Origin: Candidatus Brocadia sp. WS118
GTDB lineage: Bacteria > Planctomycetota > Brocadiia > Brocadiales > Brocadiaceae
Assembly: GCA_007618135.1 (NCBI GenBank)
Contig: PHFX01000001.1
Coordinates: 62,001 to 126,000 of the forward strand
Reading direction: 5' to 3'
Length of the DNA: 64,000 nt
Below, piece by piece: positions 19,407 through 27,302 of this stretch; the first letter of the stretch is position 1, and every line of letters starts with the position of its first letter. The translations under genes were made by a program, and so were the position numbers. The notes beneath the pieces are model-generated. The model did no database searches. It saw only the letters and a program-made list of their open reading frames with translations, and was not told where the DNA came from.

Positions 19407-19650
19407 TGTAAATCATATCAATTGTCTGACTCCATGTGAAAAATTTGAAGATGAGAAACTTTGCTTTCTCACCGCTCAACCTCTTGGTTTTCCTTTGGTC
19501 TTGGTGTTCTCTACGGCAAGAAGCGTTGCTCTAATTCCGCAATTTGAGTATTTGCTTCGCTGCATGTTCAGGGATGCTGGAACTGTCAACTTTATATTGA
19601 AAACATGGCTGTAGTTAGTTATAGTAAACATCATTCTTGTACTAATTACC
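19407..19650. other. Degenerate spacer inside the island
   Basis: No intact gene is visible in these 244 bp. A 6-bp stem with a 6-nt loop (GAGAAA...TTTCTC, near 19453-19470) might end transcription of the broken radical SAM gene. On the minus strand, short frame fragments such as NTQIAELEQRFLP hint at the tail of a decayed coding sequence, which was not identified. Confidence 0.35.
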
Positions 19651-19914
19651 ATGCTTTTAGATACTTTATTTAAGATTCTTAACCTATCTGTGAAATATCA
19701 AGAAATAATAACAATCGAACCTGGTAAACGTTGCGGGAAACCATGTATTCGCGGTATGCGCATTACGGTGTATGATGTATTGTCATATTTAGCGGCGGGA
19801 ATGACTACACAAGAGATACTAAAAGATTTCCCTTACCTGACGAAGGAAGACATTCAGGCTTGTTTGGGTTATGCTGCTGATCGTGAGCGTCAGTTATTGA
19901 TAACGCAGTCATGA
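19651..19914 (+). CDS. DUF433-family antitoxin-like protein
   Basis: The 87-aa product matches the DUF433 pattern. ITIEPGKRCGKPCIRGMRI is followed by TVYDVLSYLAAGMTTQEI and a segment ending in LGYAADRERQLL. The family is generally regarded as a winged-helix antitoxin paired with a DUF5615 PIN-like toxin encoded immediately downstream. Family proteins usually begin just before the YQEIITIEPG segment, so a GTG at 19690 (giving MKYQEII) is as likely as the ATG at 19651. Neither has a good SD. The expected toxin is missing: only an ATGA-overlapping start coding MNLL remains before unrelated sequence and the right island repeat. A lone DUF433 repressor is possible. Confidence 0.7.
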   Translation: MLLDTLFKILNLSVKYQEIITIEPGKRCGKPCIRGMRITVYDVLSYLAAGMTTQEILKDFPYLTKEDIQACLGYAADRERQLLITQS

Positions 19915-19997
19915 ATCTCCTTTTGAAGCCATACAACAGATGCAAAACGATCCGAGTGTTGGAATCTTTTGCTAAAATAGAACGTTCTGTAAATTAA
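19911..19997 (+). pseudogene. Probable remnant of a DUF5615 toxin start
   Basis: An ATG overlaps the DUF433 stop by ATGA, the usual arrangement for the toxin partner. The first residues (MNLLL) resemble DUF5615 starts. The next codons (KPYNRCKTIRVLE...) do not resemble the family, and the 28-codon frame reads straight through the right 16-bp repeat. It looks like a gene cut at its fifth codon. The match is short, so confidence is low. Confidence 0.3.
19973..19988 (+). repeat. Right copy of 16-bp direct repeat bounding the island
   Basis: TAAAATAGAACGTTCT is identical and in the same orientation as 16857-16872. It lies 14 bp beyond the lpxB stop codon. No plus-strand gene follows, so a promoter or operator role is unlikely at this copy, which favours an insertion-boundary explanation. 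Confidence 0.75.
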
Positions 19998-20002
19998 GCT
20001 CC

Positions 20003-21133
20003 TCATATCAGTTTTAATACCTCTTCCGCCGCGTGCTCAGATGCCCCGGGCCTTCCAACCGTATCTATTAAAGAGACTAGTTCGTTTATACAGGTTTGTC
20101 TTTTTTGATCATTCCTGAGGAATTGTATGGCCTCACGTGCCAGCCAGCGGTAATTTTTTCTTAGCATGAGGATTTCGGGCACAATAGTCTTTTCTGCAAG
20201 CGCATTCGCCAGTCCAATGTAAGGGGTTGTCAGGAACGGCCTGGCAATGAAGTAAGCGAAGGGGGATATTTTGTAAAGAACGATCATGGGCTTGAGGTAG
20301 TAGGCAATCTGCAAGGTAATCGTTCCTGCGCCGGCGATGCAGAGGCTGGACGCCTTGATGATCTCATGGACGTTTCCCTGAATAATTTTACAAGGGATGG
20401 TTGCCTGACGGGTAATATCCTGGATAAGCGGAAAATAGTGTTCATCACTACAGGAGACAAGAAATTGTGCGGTAGGGATTGCCTGATTTATGAGTTCCGC
20501 CGCCCGTAGGAACAATGGCAATAACCGGACGATTTCCTGTCTACGGCTTCCCGGAAGAAAAGCAATTATTGGCTCTCCAGTCTTCTTGAGTTCTGAGACA
20601 GTCCCTCCATCTGCGTCCTTGATATGAATTTCATCGGATAACGGATGCCCCACGTAAGTGACAGGAATTGCCGCCGCTTCATACAAGGGCTTTTCAAAGG
20701 GATAAATTACGATTACTTTGTCCACGAGTTTTTTCATCTTTTTTACACGCCACGGTCCATGAGCCCAGAGCTGCGGACAGATATAATAAACAACAGGAAT
20801 TTTCAGTTTCTTTGCTGCCCTGGCCAGGTGAAAATTAAAGCCGCAATAATCGATCAGAATAACAAGGCTTGGCCTCTCTTGTTGAAAGAAGCGGGTACAA
20901 TCTTTTTTCATTTTCAGAAAGGTGGTTAGCTCTGTCAGGACGTGGAGCCACATCAAAGATTTGTCGGACATATCATGAAGGCAATGCAAACCCGCTTGTT
21001 TCATCCGGCTTTTCCCCAGCCCATAAAATTGTATCCGGGGATTCTTGTTCATCATGCAGGACATAAGATTTGCCCCGTGAATATCGCCCGAGGAGTCGCC
21101 CGCACTGATAAATACTTTGTATATGTCAGGCAT
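20003..21133 (-). CDS. lpxB: Lipid-A-disaccharide synthase
   Basis: LpxB (GT19) joins UDP-2,3-diacylglucosamine and lipid X to form the lipid A disaccharide at the inner membrane. The 376-aa product has the family start FISAGDSSGDIHGANLM, the LIDYCGFNFHLA segment and the PQLWAHGPWRVKKM motif. The nucleotide-binding region FLPGSRRQEI follows, then SLCIAGAGTITLQIAYY near the C-terminus. The length is normal. The ATG overlaps the end of the upstream small membrane protein gene by 8 bp, indicating coupling. Together with lpxD at 53.7 kb it argues for a lipid A-containing outer membrane. The stop codon is 14 bp from the right boundary repeat of the island, so the 3' flank of lpxB may have been an insertion site. 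Confidence 0.95.
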   Translation of the reverse strand: MPDIYKVFISAGDSSGDIHGANLMSCMMNKNPRIQFYGLGKSRMKQAGLHCLHDMSDKSLMWLHVLTELTTFLKMKKDCTRFFQQERPSLVILIDYCGFNFHLARAAKKLKIPVVYYICPQLWAHGPWRVKKMKKLVDKVIVIYPFEKPLYEAAAIPVTYVGHPLSDEIHIKDADGGTVSELKKTGEPIIAFLPGSRRQEIVRLLPLFLRAAELINQAIPTAQFLVSCSDEHYFPLIQDITRQATIPCKIIQGNVHEIIKASSLCIAGAGTITLQIAYYLKPMIVLYKISPFAYFIARPFLTTPYIGLANALAEKTIVPEILMLRKNYRWLAREAIQFLRNDQKRQTCINELVSLIDTVGRPGASEHAAEEVLKLI

Positions 21134-21473
21134 AGAGAACCTTGAAAAGGTACTTGATAAAATTTATAAAGAAAAGTGCAGGTATCAATAACCAGACAAG
21201 AATGAAAACAAAGGATGTGTCCGTGCAAAAGAGTCCATACTGTACATCAAGGGCAAAGAGGATAAGACACGTGACCGGCAGGGCAATAAAGACGATTATG
21301 ATTATGCAAAGAAAGAGGGGGTGATGTGAAAATAATGAAGCAGAGAGAAGCGTGCTCCCTGTATAAAACAGGCTAAGGAATAACGTCAACAACCTCCTTT
21401 TGGCAAAGAAATAACTTCCCGCAGAGGCGACTAAAGCTACAAACGTTACGATAAGTAAGAGATAAGGCGGCAC
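21126..21473 (-). CDS. Small membrane protein of unknown function
   Basis: The 115-aa product is almost entirely hydrophobic. About four transmembrane helices are suggested (roughly residues 3-23, 28-48, 52-75 and 87-110), with few charged residues between them. No family was recognised. The 8-bp overlap with lpxB indicates translation coupling, so a role in lipid A or envelope biology is plausible, for example a lipid flippase-like or membrane-anchoring helper; this is inference from context only. The start is not well fixed, since no SD stands out before 21473. Confidence 0.55.
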   Translation of the reverse strand: MPPYLLLIVTFVALVASAGSYFFAKRRLLTLFLSLFYTGSTLLSASLFSHHPLFLCIIIIVFIALPVTCLILFALDVQYGLFCTDTSFVFILVWLLIPALFFINFIKYLFKVLYA

Positions 21474-21576
21474 CTTACCACCTAGCCGTATTCGAAGTGA
21501 TGACCATCTATTCCTTTATCATGAAAAATTCCCAGTATTTGAAAAAGTAGCGTATTCTCTACCAGGATTTTTTGAA

Positions 21577-21655
21577 TTAGGCCTTCGGCAACCTTCCCCC
21601 CTGTTTCCCCCCGTTTACTGGGGGATTATGGGGGTAATTGAAATTCCTGTACATC
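21577..21655. repeat. REP-type element, copy 1 of a dispersed roughly 75-bp repeat
   Basis: The reverse complement of this stretch matches 33664-33744 closely: AGGAATTTCAATTACCCCC, then ATAATCCCCC, the C/G hairpin around GTTTAC or GTAAAC, GGGGGGAAACAGGGGGGAA, and GCCGAAG. The C-run and G-run segments can fold into hairpins. It lies between the small membrane protein gene and the FNT genes. Confidence 0.8.
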
Positions 21656-21663
21656 GAGTTAAA

Positions 21664-21687
21664 CACGGACAAACTTGTTTGTCCGTG
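21664..21687. repeat. Short intergenic palindrome
   Basis: Arms CACGGACAAAC (21664-21674) and GTTTGTCCGTG (21677-21687) pair perfectly around a TT centre. It lies 70 bp past the stop of the distal FNT gene and could end or protect that transcript. No T-tract follows on either strand, so an intrinsic terminator is uncertain. Confidence 0.6.
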
Positions 21688-21757
21688 CCACCCCACAACC
21701 CGCTTAACTAAAATGAAAATTTCAATACGACTTAATCATTTCTCTGGCAACAAAACT

Positions 21758-22678
21758 TTATTTTTTTTCACCGAAGAAATCCTGTTTTACTTTAAAAGAC
21801 AAACTGATATCGGGTCGCAAGTAAACAAACCAAAACATGACGCCGACCAGAATAACACCACCAACAATATTGCCGAGCGTGACAGCAATAAGATTATTTA
21901 AGAAAAAACCCTTCCAGGTAAGCTGTGAGAGATCCAGCGTTTTCCCTGCCATTTTTTCAGCGGCAGCAACAACAGCCTGATTCCCTTTTAAGAATATACC
22001 CATCGGAATAAAGTACATGTTTGCAACACAGTGCTCAAAGCCGCTTGCAACGAAGCCCCCGATAGGAAAAACGATAGCAATAACCTTGTCTGCGACACTC
22101 CTGCCACTAAAACACAACCACACAGCAAGACATACCATTGAATTACAAAGAACACCTCTGGCCAGGGCAACTTTAAAATCCAAATTAACCTTCGTATTAG
22201 CTATCAGGAGTGCCTTTGCGCCAACCATATGATGAAAGAATTCAAATTGATGTGTGTTATATACCCAGAAGACCATGGTAAGACTACCTACAAGATTGCT
22301 GACATACGAAACAATCCAGTTATTAAGCATGTCACGTGTTCTAATCCTCTTGCTTACGTATCCCATAATAATCAAATTATTTCCTGTAAAAAGCTCTGCA
22401 CCGGCAATAACAACCAACATAAGTCCAAGGGAGAAGGTAATTCCTGCGATCATAGAGGTAAGCCCAAAGTGCAGGGTAGAATCACTTGTTACAAACGTGG
22501 CAAACTGTGCACCAATACCAATATAGGCTCCGGCTAATATACCTAACAAAAATGTCTTAGCAAAGGTTAATTGTGCTTTTACGGTAGCTACTTTATCAAT
22601 TCTTGCAGCAATTTGTGGAGGCGCGTAGGCATCAATATCAATAAGTTGAATCGTTTTGGGAGCGTTATTTTCTGCCAT
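21758..22678 (-). CDS. Formate/nitrite transporter (FocA/NirC) family channel, distal copy
   Basis: FNT proteins are pentameric channels for formate, nitrite or related monovalent anions in the cytoplasmic membrane. The product (306 aa from the ATG at 22678) has six hydrophobic segments and the family signature around the central His (SGFEHCVANMYFIPMG). The AELFTGNNLIIMGY loop and the second-half GVLCNSMVCLAVWLC are also present. A longer in-frame start at 22747 exists, but 22678 has a good SD (AAGGAG, 9 nt away) and gives the usual N-terminus. It follows the other FNT gene by 16 bp, so both share a transcript. In an anammox organism nitrite uptake is the natural proposal; selectivity cannot be read from the sequence. 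Confidence 0.92.
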   Translation of the reverse strand: MAENNAPKTIQLIDIDAYAPPQIAARIDKVATVKAQLTFAKTFLLGILAGAYIGIGAQFATFVTSDSTLHFGLTSMIAGITFSLGLMLVVIAGAELFTGNNLIIMGYVSKRIRTRDMLNNWIVSYVSNLVGSLTMVFWVYNTHQFEFFHHMVGAKALLIANTKVNLDFKVALARGVLCNSMVCLAVWLCFSGRSVADKVIAIVFPIGGFVASGFEHCVANMYFIPMGIFLKGNQAVVAAAEKMAGKTLDLSQLTWKGFFLNNLIAVTLGNIVGGVILVGVMFWFVYLRPDISLSFKVKQDFFGEKK

Positions 22679-22694
22679 AGTCTCTTTCTCCTTC

Positions 22695-23597
22695 TTATAA
22701 TGCCTTCTTTGATGGCCGTAAATAAATATACCAGTAAACACCAGCAATCAACACAACACCACCAAAAAGGTTTCCAAGGACTACCGGTATCATGTTATCA
22801 ATTAAAAACCCTTTAAAAAAGGTTAGATTCGAGATGTCCAATTTTCCCCCGGTTACCTTTTCTGCGGCTGCAATTACTGAACTATTACCTTTCAGCACAA
22901 GCGCCATGGGAATAAGCCACATATTGACCACACAATGCTCAAATCCACAGGCAATAAGACAGGATATAGGCCAGAGTAATGCCAACATCTTATCAAGATT
23001 GCTTCTGCCGCTGTAGCACAACCAAATACCCAGGCATACCAGGGTGTTGCAAAGCACTCCTCTTGTAAAAGCAGCGCCAAAGGGAATATTCACTTTATCA
23101 TTAGCAGTGAGAACTATTTTTGCTCCCAGGAGATAATTACTTGCCATCCATTGTCCAGAGTTGTATATCCACAACACAAGGGTAAGTGCACCGATGAAAT
23201 TGCCGATAAAAGCAATGATCAGATTCCTGGCAAGGTCTCTGCCGGTAATTTTTCTGGCCATGAAAGACATTGCAATAAGGCAATTTCCCGTAAAAAGCTC
23301 TGCACCAGCAATTACAATCAGAACCAAAGCCAGGGTAAATGCGACACCACCTACTAACTGGTTTAAGCCATAGTTAGAAGTAGCTGTATGAACTACAAGC
23401 ATCCAAAGTTGAGCACCTAATGCAATAAAAACACCGGCAAGAATACTAAGGGCTAGCAGGGTTAGAGTACTTAACTTTGATTTAGATACTCCAACCATCC
23501 CTACCCTATCCGCCATTTTTGCTGGTGCATAGGCATCGACCTCCAAAACGGGCACAGCATACTCTGGAGTCGTGCTGTTATCCTGCGTACCAGGCAT
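22695..23597 (-). CDS. Formate/nitrite transporter (FocA/NirC) family channel, proximal copy
   Basis: This 300-aa FNT channel is the first gene of the tandem pair. It has the same layout as its neighbour: a cytoplasmic VDAYAPAKMADRVG segment, the AELFTGNCLIAMSF loop and the pore His in ACGFEHCVVNMWLIPMA. GVLCNTLVCLGIWLC sits in the second half, with a short cytoplasmic tail. The two copies differ at many positions, so this is an old duplication rather than a recent one, and the two channels may differ in affinity or substrate. The start has a strong G-rich SD (AAGGGGGGATAT before ATG). Upstream lies a 357-bp A/T-rich region shared with a divergent ScdA-N-like gene. Nitrite is the most likely substrate by context. 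Confidence 0.92.
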   Translation of the reverse strand: MPGTQDNSTTPEYAVPVLEVDAYAPAKMADRVGMVGVSKSKLSTLTLLALSILAGVFIALGAQLWMLVVHTATSNYGLNQLVGGVAFTLALVLIVIAGAELFTGNCLIAMSFMARKITGRDLARNLIIAFIGNFIGALTLVLWIYNSGQWMASNYLLGAKIVLTANDKVNIPFGAAFTRGVLCNTLVCLGIWLCYSGRSNLDKMLALLWPISCLIACGFEHCVVNMWLIPMALVLKGNSSVIAAAEKVTGGKLDISNLTFFKGFLIDNMIPVVLGNLFGGVVLIAGVYWYIYLRPSKKAL

Positions 23598-23954
23598 ATA
23601 TCCCCCCCTTCATGCATAAAATTGTGGTAGATTCATTATCCAAAAGTAAAATATCCTATCACAAGGACAGGTTAATTACTATAAGATAATTTATTTATAC
23701 TGAATATTTTAATTCTTTATTACTTCAAAGAATTATCTTTAAAAAAAGATCGTGTTTGCTTTTTTCGTTTGTTGGATGGAAAACCATCTTGGAAATAAGA
23801 TAAGTTTTTTTCGGGAAAAATTCAAGAAAAATAGATTGCTTTTTGATGAGCTTTTGCTTTATTATGAACGAGTTTTATCTGATAATTGATGCATGTTTAG
23901 GCTTGGAGGCTTGAAAAAGAAAAATATTTTTGGGCAATTCGGGAGGAAAAGAAA
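23598..23954. other. Divergent intergenic region between the FNT pair and the ScdA-N gene
   Basis: These 357 bp are strongly A/T-rich and contain no ORF worth calling. On the minus strand TTGTGA and GATAAT are 18 bp apart near 23630-23660, a possible promoter for the FNT operon. No symmetrical FNR-type site (TTGAT-N4-ATCAA) was found. Confidence 0.4.
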
Positions 23955-24146
23955 ATGATTACCAAAGACATGGTTATTAATGACGTTATAAAGAAGTATC
24001 CGAAGACCATTACGGTGTTCAGTAATTTTAAAGTGGATGCATGTTGCGGCGGCGGTTTCAGTATTGAAAAGACCGTGAGTGCAAGCGGGGGAGACCTGAA
24101 TGCCTTGCTTGCGGCATTAAATAAAGTTGCGCTGGCAAACACGTAG
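23955..24146 (+). CDS. ScdA N-terminal domain (DUF542) protein
   Basis: The 63-aa product is a stand-alone version of the domain that forms the N-terminus of RIC/YtfE/ScdA di-iron proteins. It has the pattern IKKYPKTITVFSNFKVDACCGGG followed by helices with LNALLAALNK (given here in parts: conserved D-x-C-C-G-G-G at about residues 28-34). In full-length RIC proteins the domain precedes a hemerythrin-like iron-sulfur repair domain, which is absent here. A good SD (GGGAGG, 9 nt from ATG) supports expression. It is divergent from the two FNT channel genes. That suggests, without proving, a link to nitrosative stress or metal-cluster protection where nitrite and NO are handled. Confidence 0.75.
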   Translation: MITKDMVINDVIKKYPKTITVFSNFKVDACCGGGFSIEKTVSASGGDLNALLAALNKVALANT

Positions 24147-24252
24147 AATACGTGTTTTTCTGTCGTTGCGTTTTTCCTGGAAAAGGAAAAATAGTGTTCT
24201 TTCTACAAAAGGATGAAATTTCATGCTGTTATGGTCTTTGGTATCATAATTC

Positions 24253-25788
24253 ATGCTGGCAAAAGTCAAAAGCGTAGCAGTTTTTGGTATTGATGCATAT
24301 TTGTTGGATATTGAGGTTTATATTGCCACGGGTGATATGCCGTATATTGCCATCGTCGGGTTGCCGGACGCGGCGGTTAAAGAGAGCCGTGATCGGGTAA
24401 AGGCGGCGATCAATAATAGCGGTTACCGTTTTCCCTATGGACCCATGACCATAAATCTTGCCCCCGCAGACCGCAAGAAGGAAGGGCCGGTCTTTGAATT
24501 ACCGATAGCAATCGGGATACTTGTCGCAACGAAACAAATTGAAGTGCCCGATATCCATGAATATGCTATTGTCGGTGAGTTATCTTTAGATGGCAAGCTC
24601 CGCCCGGTCAAGGGTTGTTTATCAATGGCATTTAAGTGTAAAGAGCTGGGAATAAGAAAATTTCTCGTGCCCTCTGAAAATGCATCCGAGGCGGCTATTA
24701 TTGAGGGAATTGACGCGATTCCTGTCAAAACCCTTGCAGATACCGTGGGAATTTTGACTACATCGATTCCTTCTGTGCCCTGTAAAGTTGAACTGAGCGA
24801 GGTATTCAGGGAATCTGCTGGTTATGATACAGATTATGCAGACGTGAAAGGCCAGGAGCATGCCAAAAGGGCGCTGACGGTTGCCGTTGCAGGAAATCAT
24901 AACGTAATCATGGTAGGGCCACCGGGTGCCGGCAAGACCATGCTTGCGCAGCGGATTCCTACCATCATGCCGTCTCTTACCTTAGAGGAGGCATTGGAAA
25001 CAACGAAGATTTATAGCGTTGTGGGGCTTCTCAATCCTGGACAGTCGTTGATTGTAACGCGTCCCTTCCGTGCACCACACCATACGATTAGCACTGCCGG
25101 ATTAATTGGCGGCGGTTCTTTCCCAAGACCCGGGGAGATTAGCCTTTCACATAATGGGGTATTGTTTTTAGATGAACTTCCGGAATTTGACCGAAAGACG
25201 ATTGAAGTGCTCCGGCAACCGCTTGAAACAGGCTCTGTGACAATTTCGCGCGCCATAAATTCTGTCACCTATCCGGCTAAATTTTTTGTTTGTTTGGCGC
25301 TCAATCCGTGTCCGTGTGGCTTTTTCACCGATAACCAGAAGGTGTGCCGCTGCACGCCTCATCAAATCCAGAATTATATGTCAAAGGTTTCGGGGCCATT
25401 ATTGGATAGGATTGACATTCAAATAGAAGTGCCGTCTGTCCGGTATAGTGAGCTTATTTCGGAGAAGGATGCACAATCATCTGCTGATATACGGGAAAAA
25501 GTTGCGGTAGCCCGCGCGATGCAAAAAGAACGGTTTCGGGATCAGGCAATCATGGTGAATGCACACATGTCTTCAAAGCAAATCAAAAAGTACTGTGTGG
25601 TGGAAAAAGCTGCAGAAACGTTGCTCCATCAGGCAATGACGGAATTGGGGCTTTCCGCGCGTGGTTACAGTAAGATTCTCAAAGTTGCGCGCACCATTGC
25701 CGACTTGGATGAAAGCGAACGTATAAAACTCGAGCATGTATCAGAAGCTATACAGTACAGAAATCTGGACAGGGGTTTGTGGAAATGA
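24253..25788 (+). CDS. YifB/ComM-family Mg-chelatase-like AAA+ ATPase
   Basis: The 511-aa product has the three-part YifB/ComM layout. First is an N-terminal Lon-substrate-like domain (VAVFGIDAYLLDIEV, IVGLPDAAVKESRDRV). The AAA+ module follows, with Walker A GPPGAGKTMLAQRIP and Walker B-type GVLFLDELPEF. Last is the C-terminal region with the Cys-rich segment LNPCPCGFF, CRCTPHQI and the sensor LDRIDIQIEVP. ComM acts as a branch-migration helicase during natural transformation in gamma-proteobacteria; function in planctomycetes is not established. The length is standard. The gene is separated from the ScdA-N gene by about 106 bp and is convergent with rfbC, with only 14 bp between the two stops and no terminator in that gap. 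Confidence 0.9.
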   Translation: MLAKVKSVAVFGIDAYLLDIEVYIATGDMPYIAIVGLPDAAVKESRDRVKAAINNSGYRFPYGPMTINLAPADRKKEGPVFELPIAIGILVATKQIEVPDIHEYAIVGELSLDGKLRPVKGCLSMAFKCKELGIRKFLVPSENASEAAIIEGIDAIPVKTLADTVGILTTSIPSVPCKVELSEVFRESAGYDTDYADVKGQEHAKRALTVAVAGNHNVIMVGPPGAGKTMLAQRIPTIMPSLTLEEALETTKIYSVVGLLNPGQSLIVTRPFRAPHHTISTAGLIGGGSFPRPGEISLSHNGVLFLDELPEFDRKTIEVLRQPLETGSVTISRAINSVTYPAKFFVCLALNPCPCGFFTDNQKVCRCTPHQIQNYMSKVSGPLLDRIDIQIEVPSVRYSELISEKDAQSSADIREKVAVARAMQKERFRDQAIMVNAHMSSKQIKKYCVVEKAAETLLHQAMTELGLSARGYSKILKVARTIADLDESERIKLEHVSEAIQYRNLDRGLWK

Positions 25789-25802
25789 ATACCCTGGCGC
25801 CA

Positions 25803-26363
25803 CTAATTGCCGTAAACAAAATTGTTCTCCGCATTTTTTAAGAGAGGGAATCGGGCATCTTTCTCAGATAACAGCGGATTCTTCAATGGCCAGGGTATCG
25901 CTACCTCCGGATCATTCCAAAGAATACCCCGCTCATGCTCCGGAGAATAGGTGTTTGTGCATTGATAGGTAATTTCCGCTTTTTCAGAGAGTACGCAGAA
26001 ACCATGTGCAAAACCTTCCGGTATATACAGCATTTTCATGTTTTCCGATGATAAGGTTTCGCCAACCCATTTTCGGTAATAGGGCGACCCTTGCCGGATA
26101 TCTACAGCGACATCAAAGATCTCGCCCGATAGTACGCTCATGATCTTGCCCTGTGCCATGGGATTTTTCTGATAATGAAGTCCTCTCAGGACATTCTTTT
26201 CAGATTTTGAGTAGTTGATCTGCACGATATGTTTTGTTACGCCACCATGAAAAAAATCCGGGTATTTATAAAGTTCTGCAAAAACCCCCCTGGCATCAGG
26301 AAATACCTTGGGTTCAATGAGAAGCACCTCTGGTATGGCTAGGTTTTTAAATGAGAAGGGCAC
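25803..26363 (-). CDS. rfbC: dTDP-4-dehydrorhamnose 3,5-epimerase
   Basis: RfbC (RmlC) epimerises dTDP-4-keto-6-deoxyglucose at C3 and C5 in dTDP-L-rhamnose synthesis. The 186-aa cupin has the family features EPKVFPDARGVFAELYK, the catalytic His region NVLRGLHYQKNPMAQGK, and VAVDIRQGSPYYRKWVGE. PEGFAHGFCVLSEKAEITY follows, and an acidic ILWNDPEVAIPWP near the C-terminus. It starts 4 bp after rfbA, so the two form an operon. rfbB and a clear rfbD are not adjacent. The RmlD-like gene at 15.8 kb might fill the last step. Products would be used for surface glycans, possibly including S-layer glycosylation; that use is inferred. Confidence 0.93.
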   Translation of the reverse strand: MPFSFKNLAIPEVLLIEPKVFPDARGVFAELYKYPDFFHGGVTKHIVQINYSKSEKNVLRGLHYQKNPMAQGKIMSVLSGEIFDVAVDIRQGSPYYRKWVGETLSSENMKMLYIPEGFAHGFCVLSEKAEITYQCTNTYSPEHERGILWNDPEVAIPWPLKNPLLSEKDARFPLLKNAENNFVYGN

Positions 26364-26367
26364 GTTA

Positions 26368-27234
26368 TTATTCTTCGAGTAAGATCTTTGTTAAATATTC
26401 TCCATAACTGGTATTGATCTGGCTTGCCAATTTTTTCACCTGCCTGGCGGTAATAAAACCCATCCGGTAAGCGATCTCTTCAATACAGCCAATCTTCAGC
26501 CCCTGTCTCTCCTCAATGGTTTTGATAAAGAGTGACGCGTCGATTAACGAATCATACGTTCCCGTGTCAAGCCAGGCATAGCCGCGTCCCATGAGTTGAA
26601 CGTTTAATTGCCTTTTCAAAAGATACGCATTATTGATATCGGTAATCTCCAATTCGCCCCTTTTTGATGGTTTCACTTTTTTTGCAAGTCTGACCACCGC
26701 ATTATCATAAAAATAAAGCCCCGTAACCGCCCAATGTGAGCGTGGATTTTTTGGTTTTTCCTCGATGGAGATTACTCGGTTATCCTTATCGAATTCAATA
26801 ACTCCGTATCGCTGGGGGTCTTTCACGTAATACCCAAAGACGGTGGCGCCTTCTTTTTCTGATGCGGCAGTTTTTAACATATCTGAAAGACCATGTCCAA
26901 AAAAGATATTGTCGCCTAAAACGAGGCAGACCCGGTTATCGCCGATAAAATGCTCTCCGATAAGAAAGGCGTCTGCCAGTCCCCGTGGTTTGTGTTGTTC
27001 CTCATAGCATATTTTTATTCCGTAGTCGCTTCCATCGCCTAATAAATCTCTGAATCTGGGCAGCGTCTCAGGGGTGGAAATAATAAGGATGTCCCGTATC
27101 CCTGCCAACATTAAAACTGACAGAGGATAATAAATCATCGGCTTGTCGTAAACAGGGAGCAGTTGTTTGCAAATAGCCTTCGTTACCGGATACAGGCGTG
27201 TTGCCCTGCCGCCGGCCAAAACGATACCTTTCAT
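26368..27234 (-). CDS. rfbA: Glucose-1-phosphate thymidylyltransferase
   Basis: RfbA (RmlA) makes dTDP-glucose from glucose-1-phosphate and dTTP, the first step of dTDP-sugar synthesis. The 288-aa product has the nucleotide-binding start [16 protein letters not shown], then the [14 protein letters not shown] motif. [53 protein letters not shown] and [19 protein letters not shown] follow, all diagnostic of this family. The length is typical. The ATG has an SD-like GAAGGGATG upstream. It is the first gene of a two-gene operon with rfbC. The long A-x-G-x-x-T-R-L signature has Gly-Arg-Ala-Thr here, a slight variant of the more common GSGTRL form. Confidence 0.95.
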   Translation of the reverse strand: MKGIVLAGGRATRLYPVTKAICKQLLPVYDKPMIYYPLSVLMLAGIRDILIISTPETLPRFRDLLGDGSDYGIKICYEEQHKPRGLADAFLIGEHFIGDNRVCLVLGDNIFFGHGLSDMLKTAASEKEGATVFGYYVKDPQRYGVIEFDKDNRVISIEEKPKNPRSHWAVTGLYFYDNAVVRLAKKVKPSKRGELEITDINNAYLLKRQLNVQLMGRGYAWLDTGTYDSLIDASLFIKTIEERQGLKIGCIEEIAYRMGFITARQVKKLASQINTSYGEYLTKILLEE

Positions 27235-27302
27235 GGTTCATCCCTTCTCTGAGAAAAAAGCGTCGTTCTGCATGGTGAAAGTTTCATCTTTGACTCTATA
27301 CC

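Noticed and set aside
23598-23954. FNR-type site controlling the nitrite-type channels
   Set aside because: No TTGAT-N4-ATCAA or close variant was found between the divergent genes.
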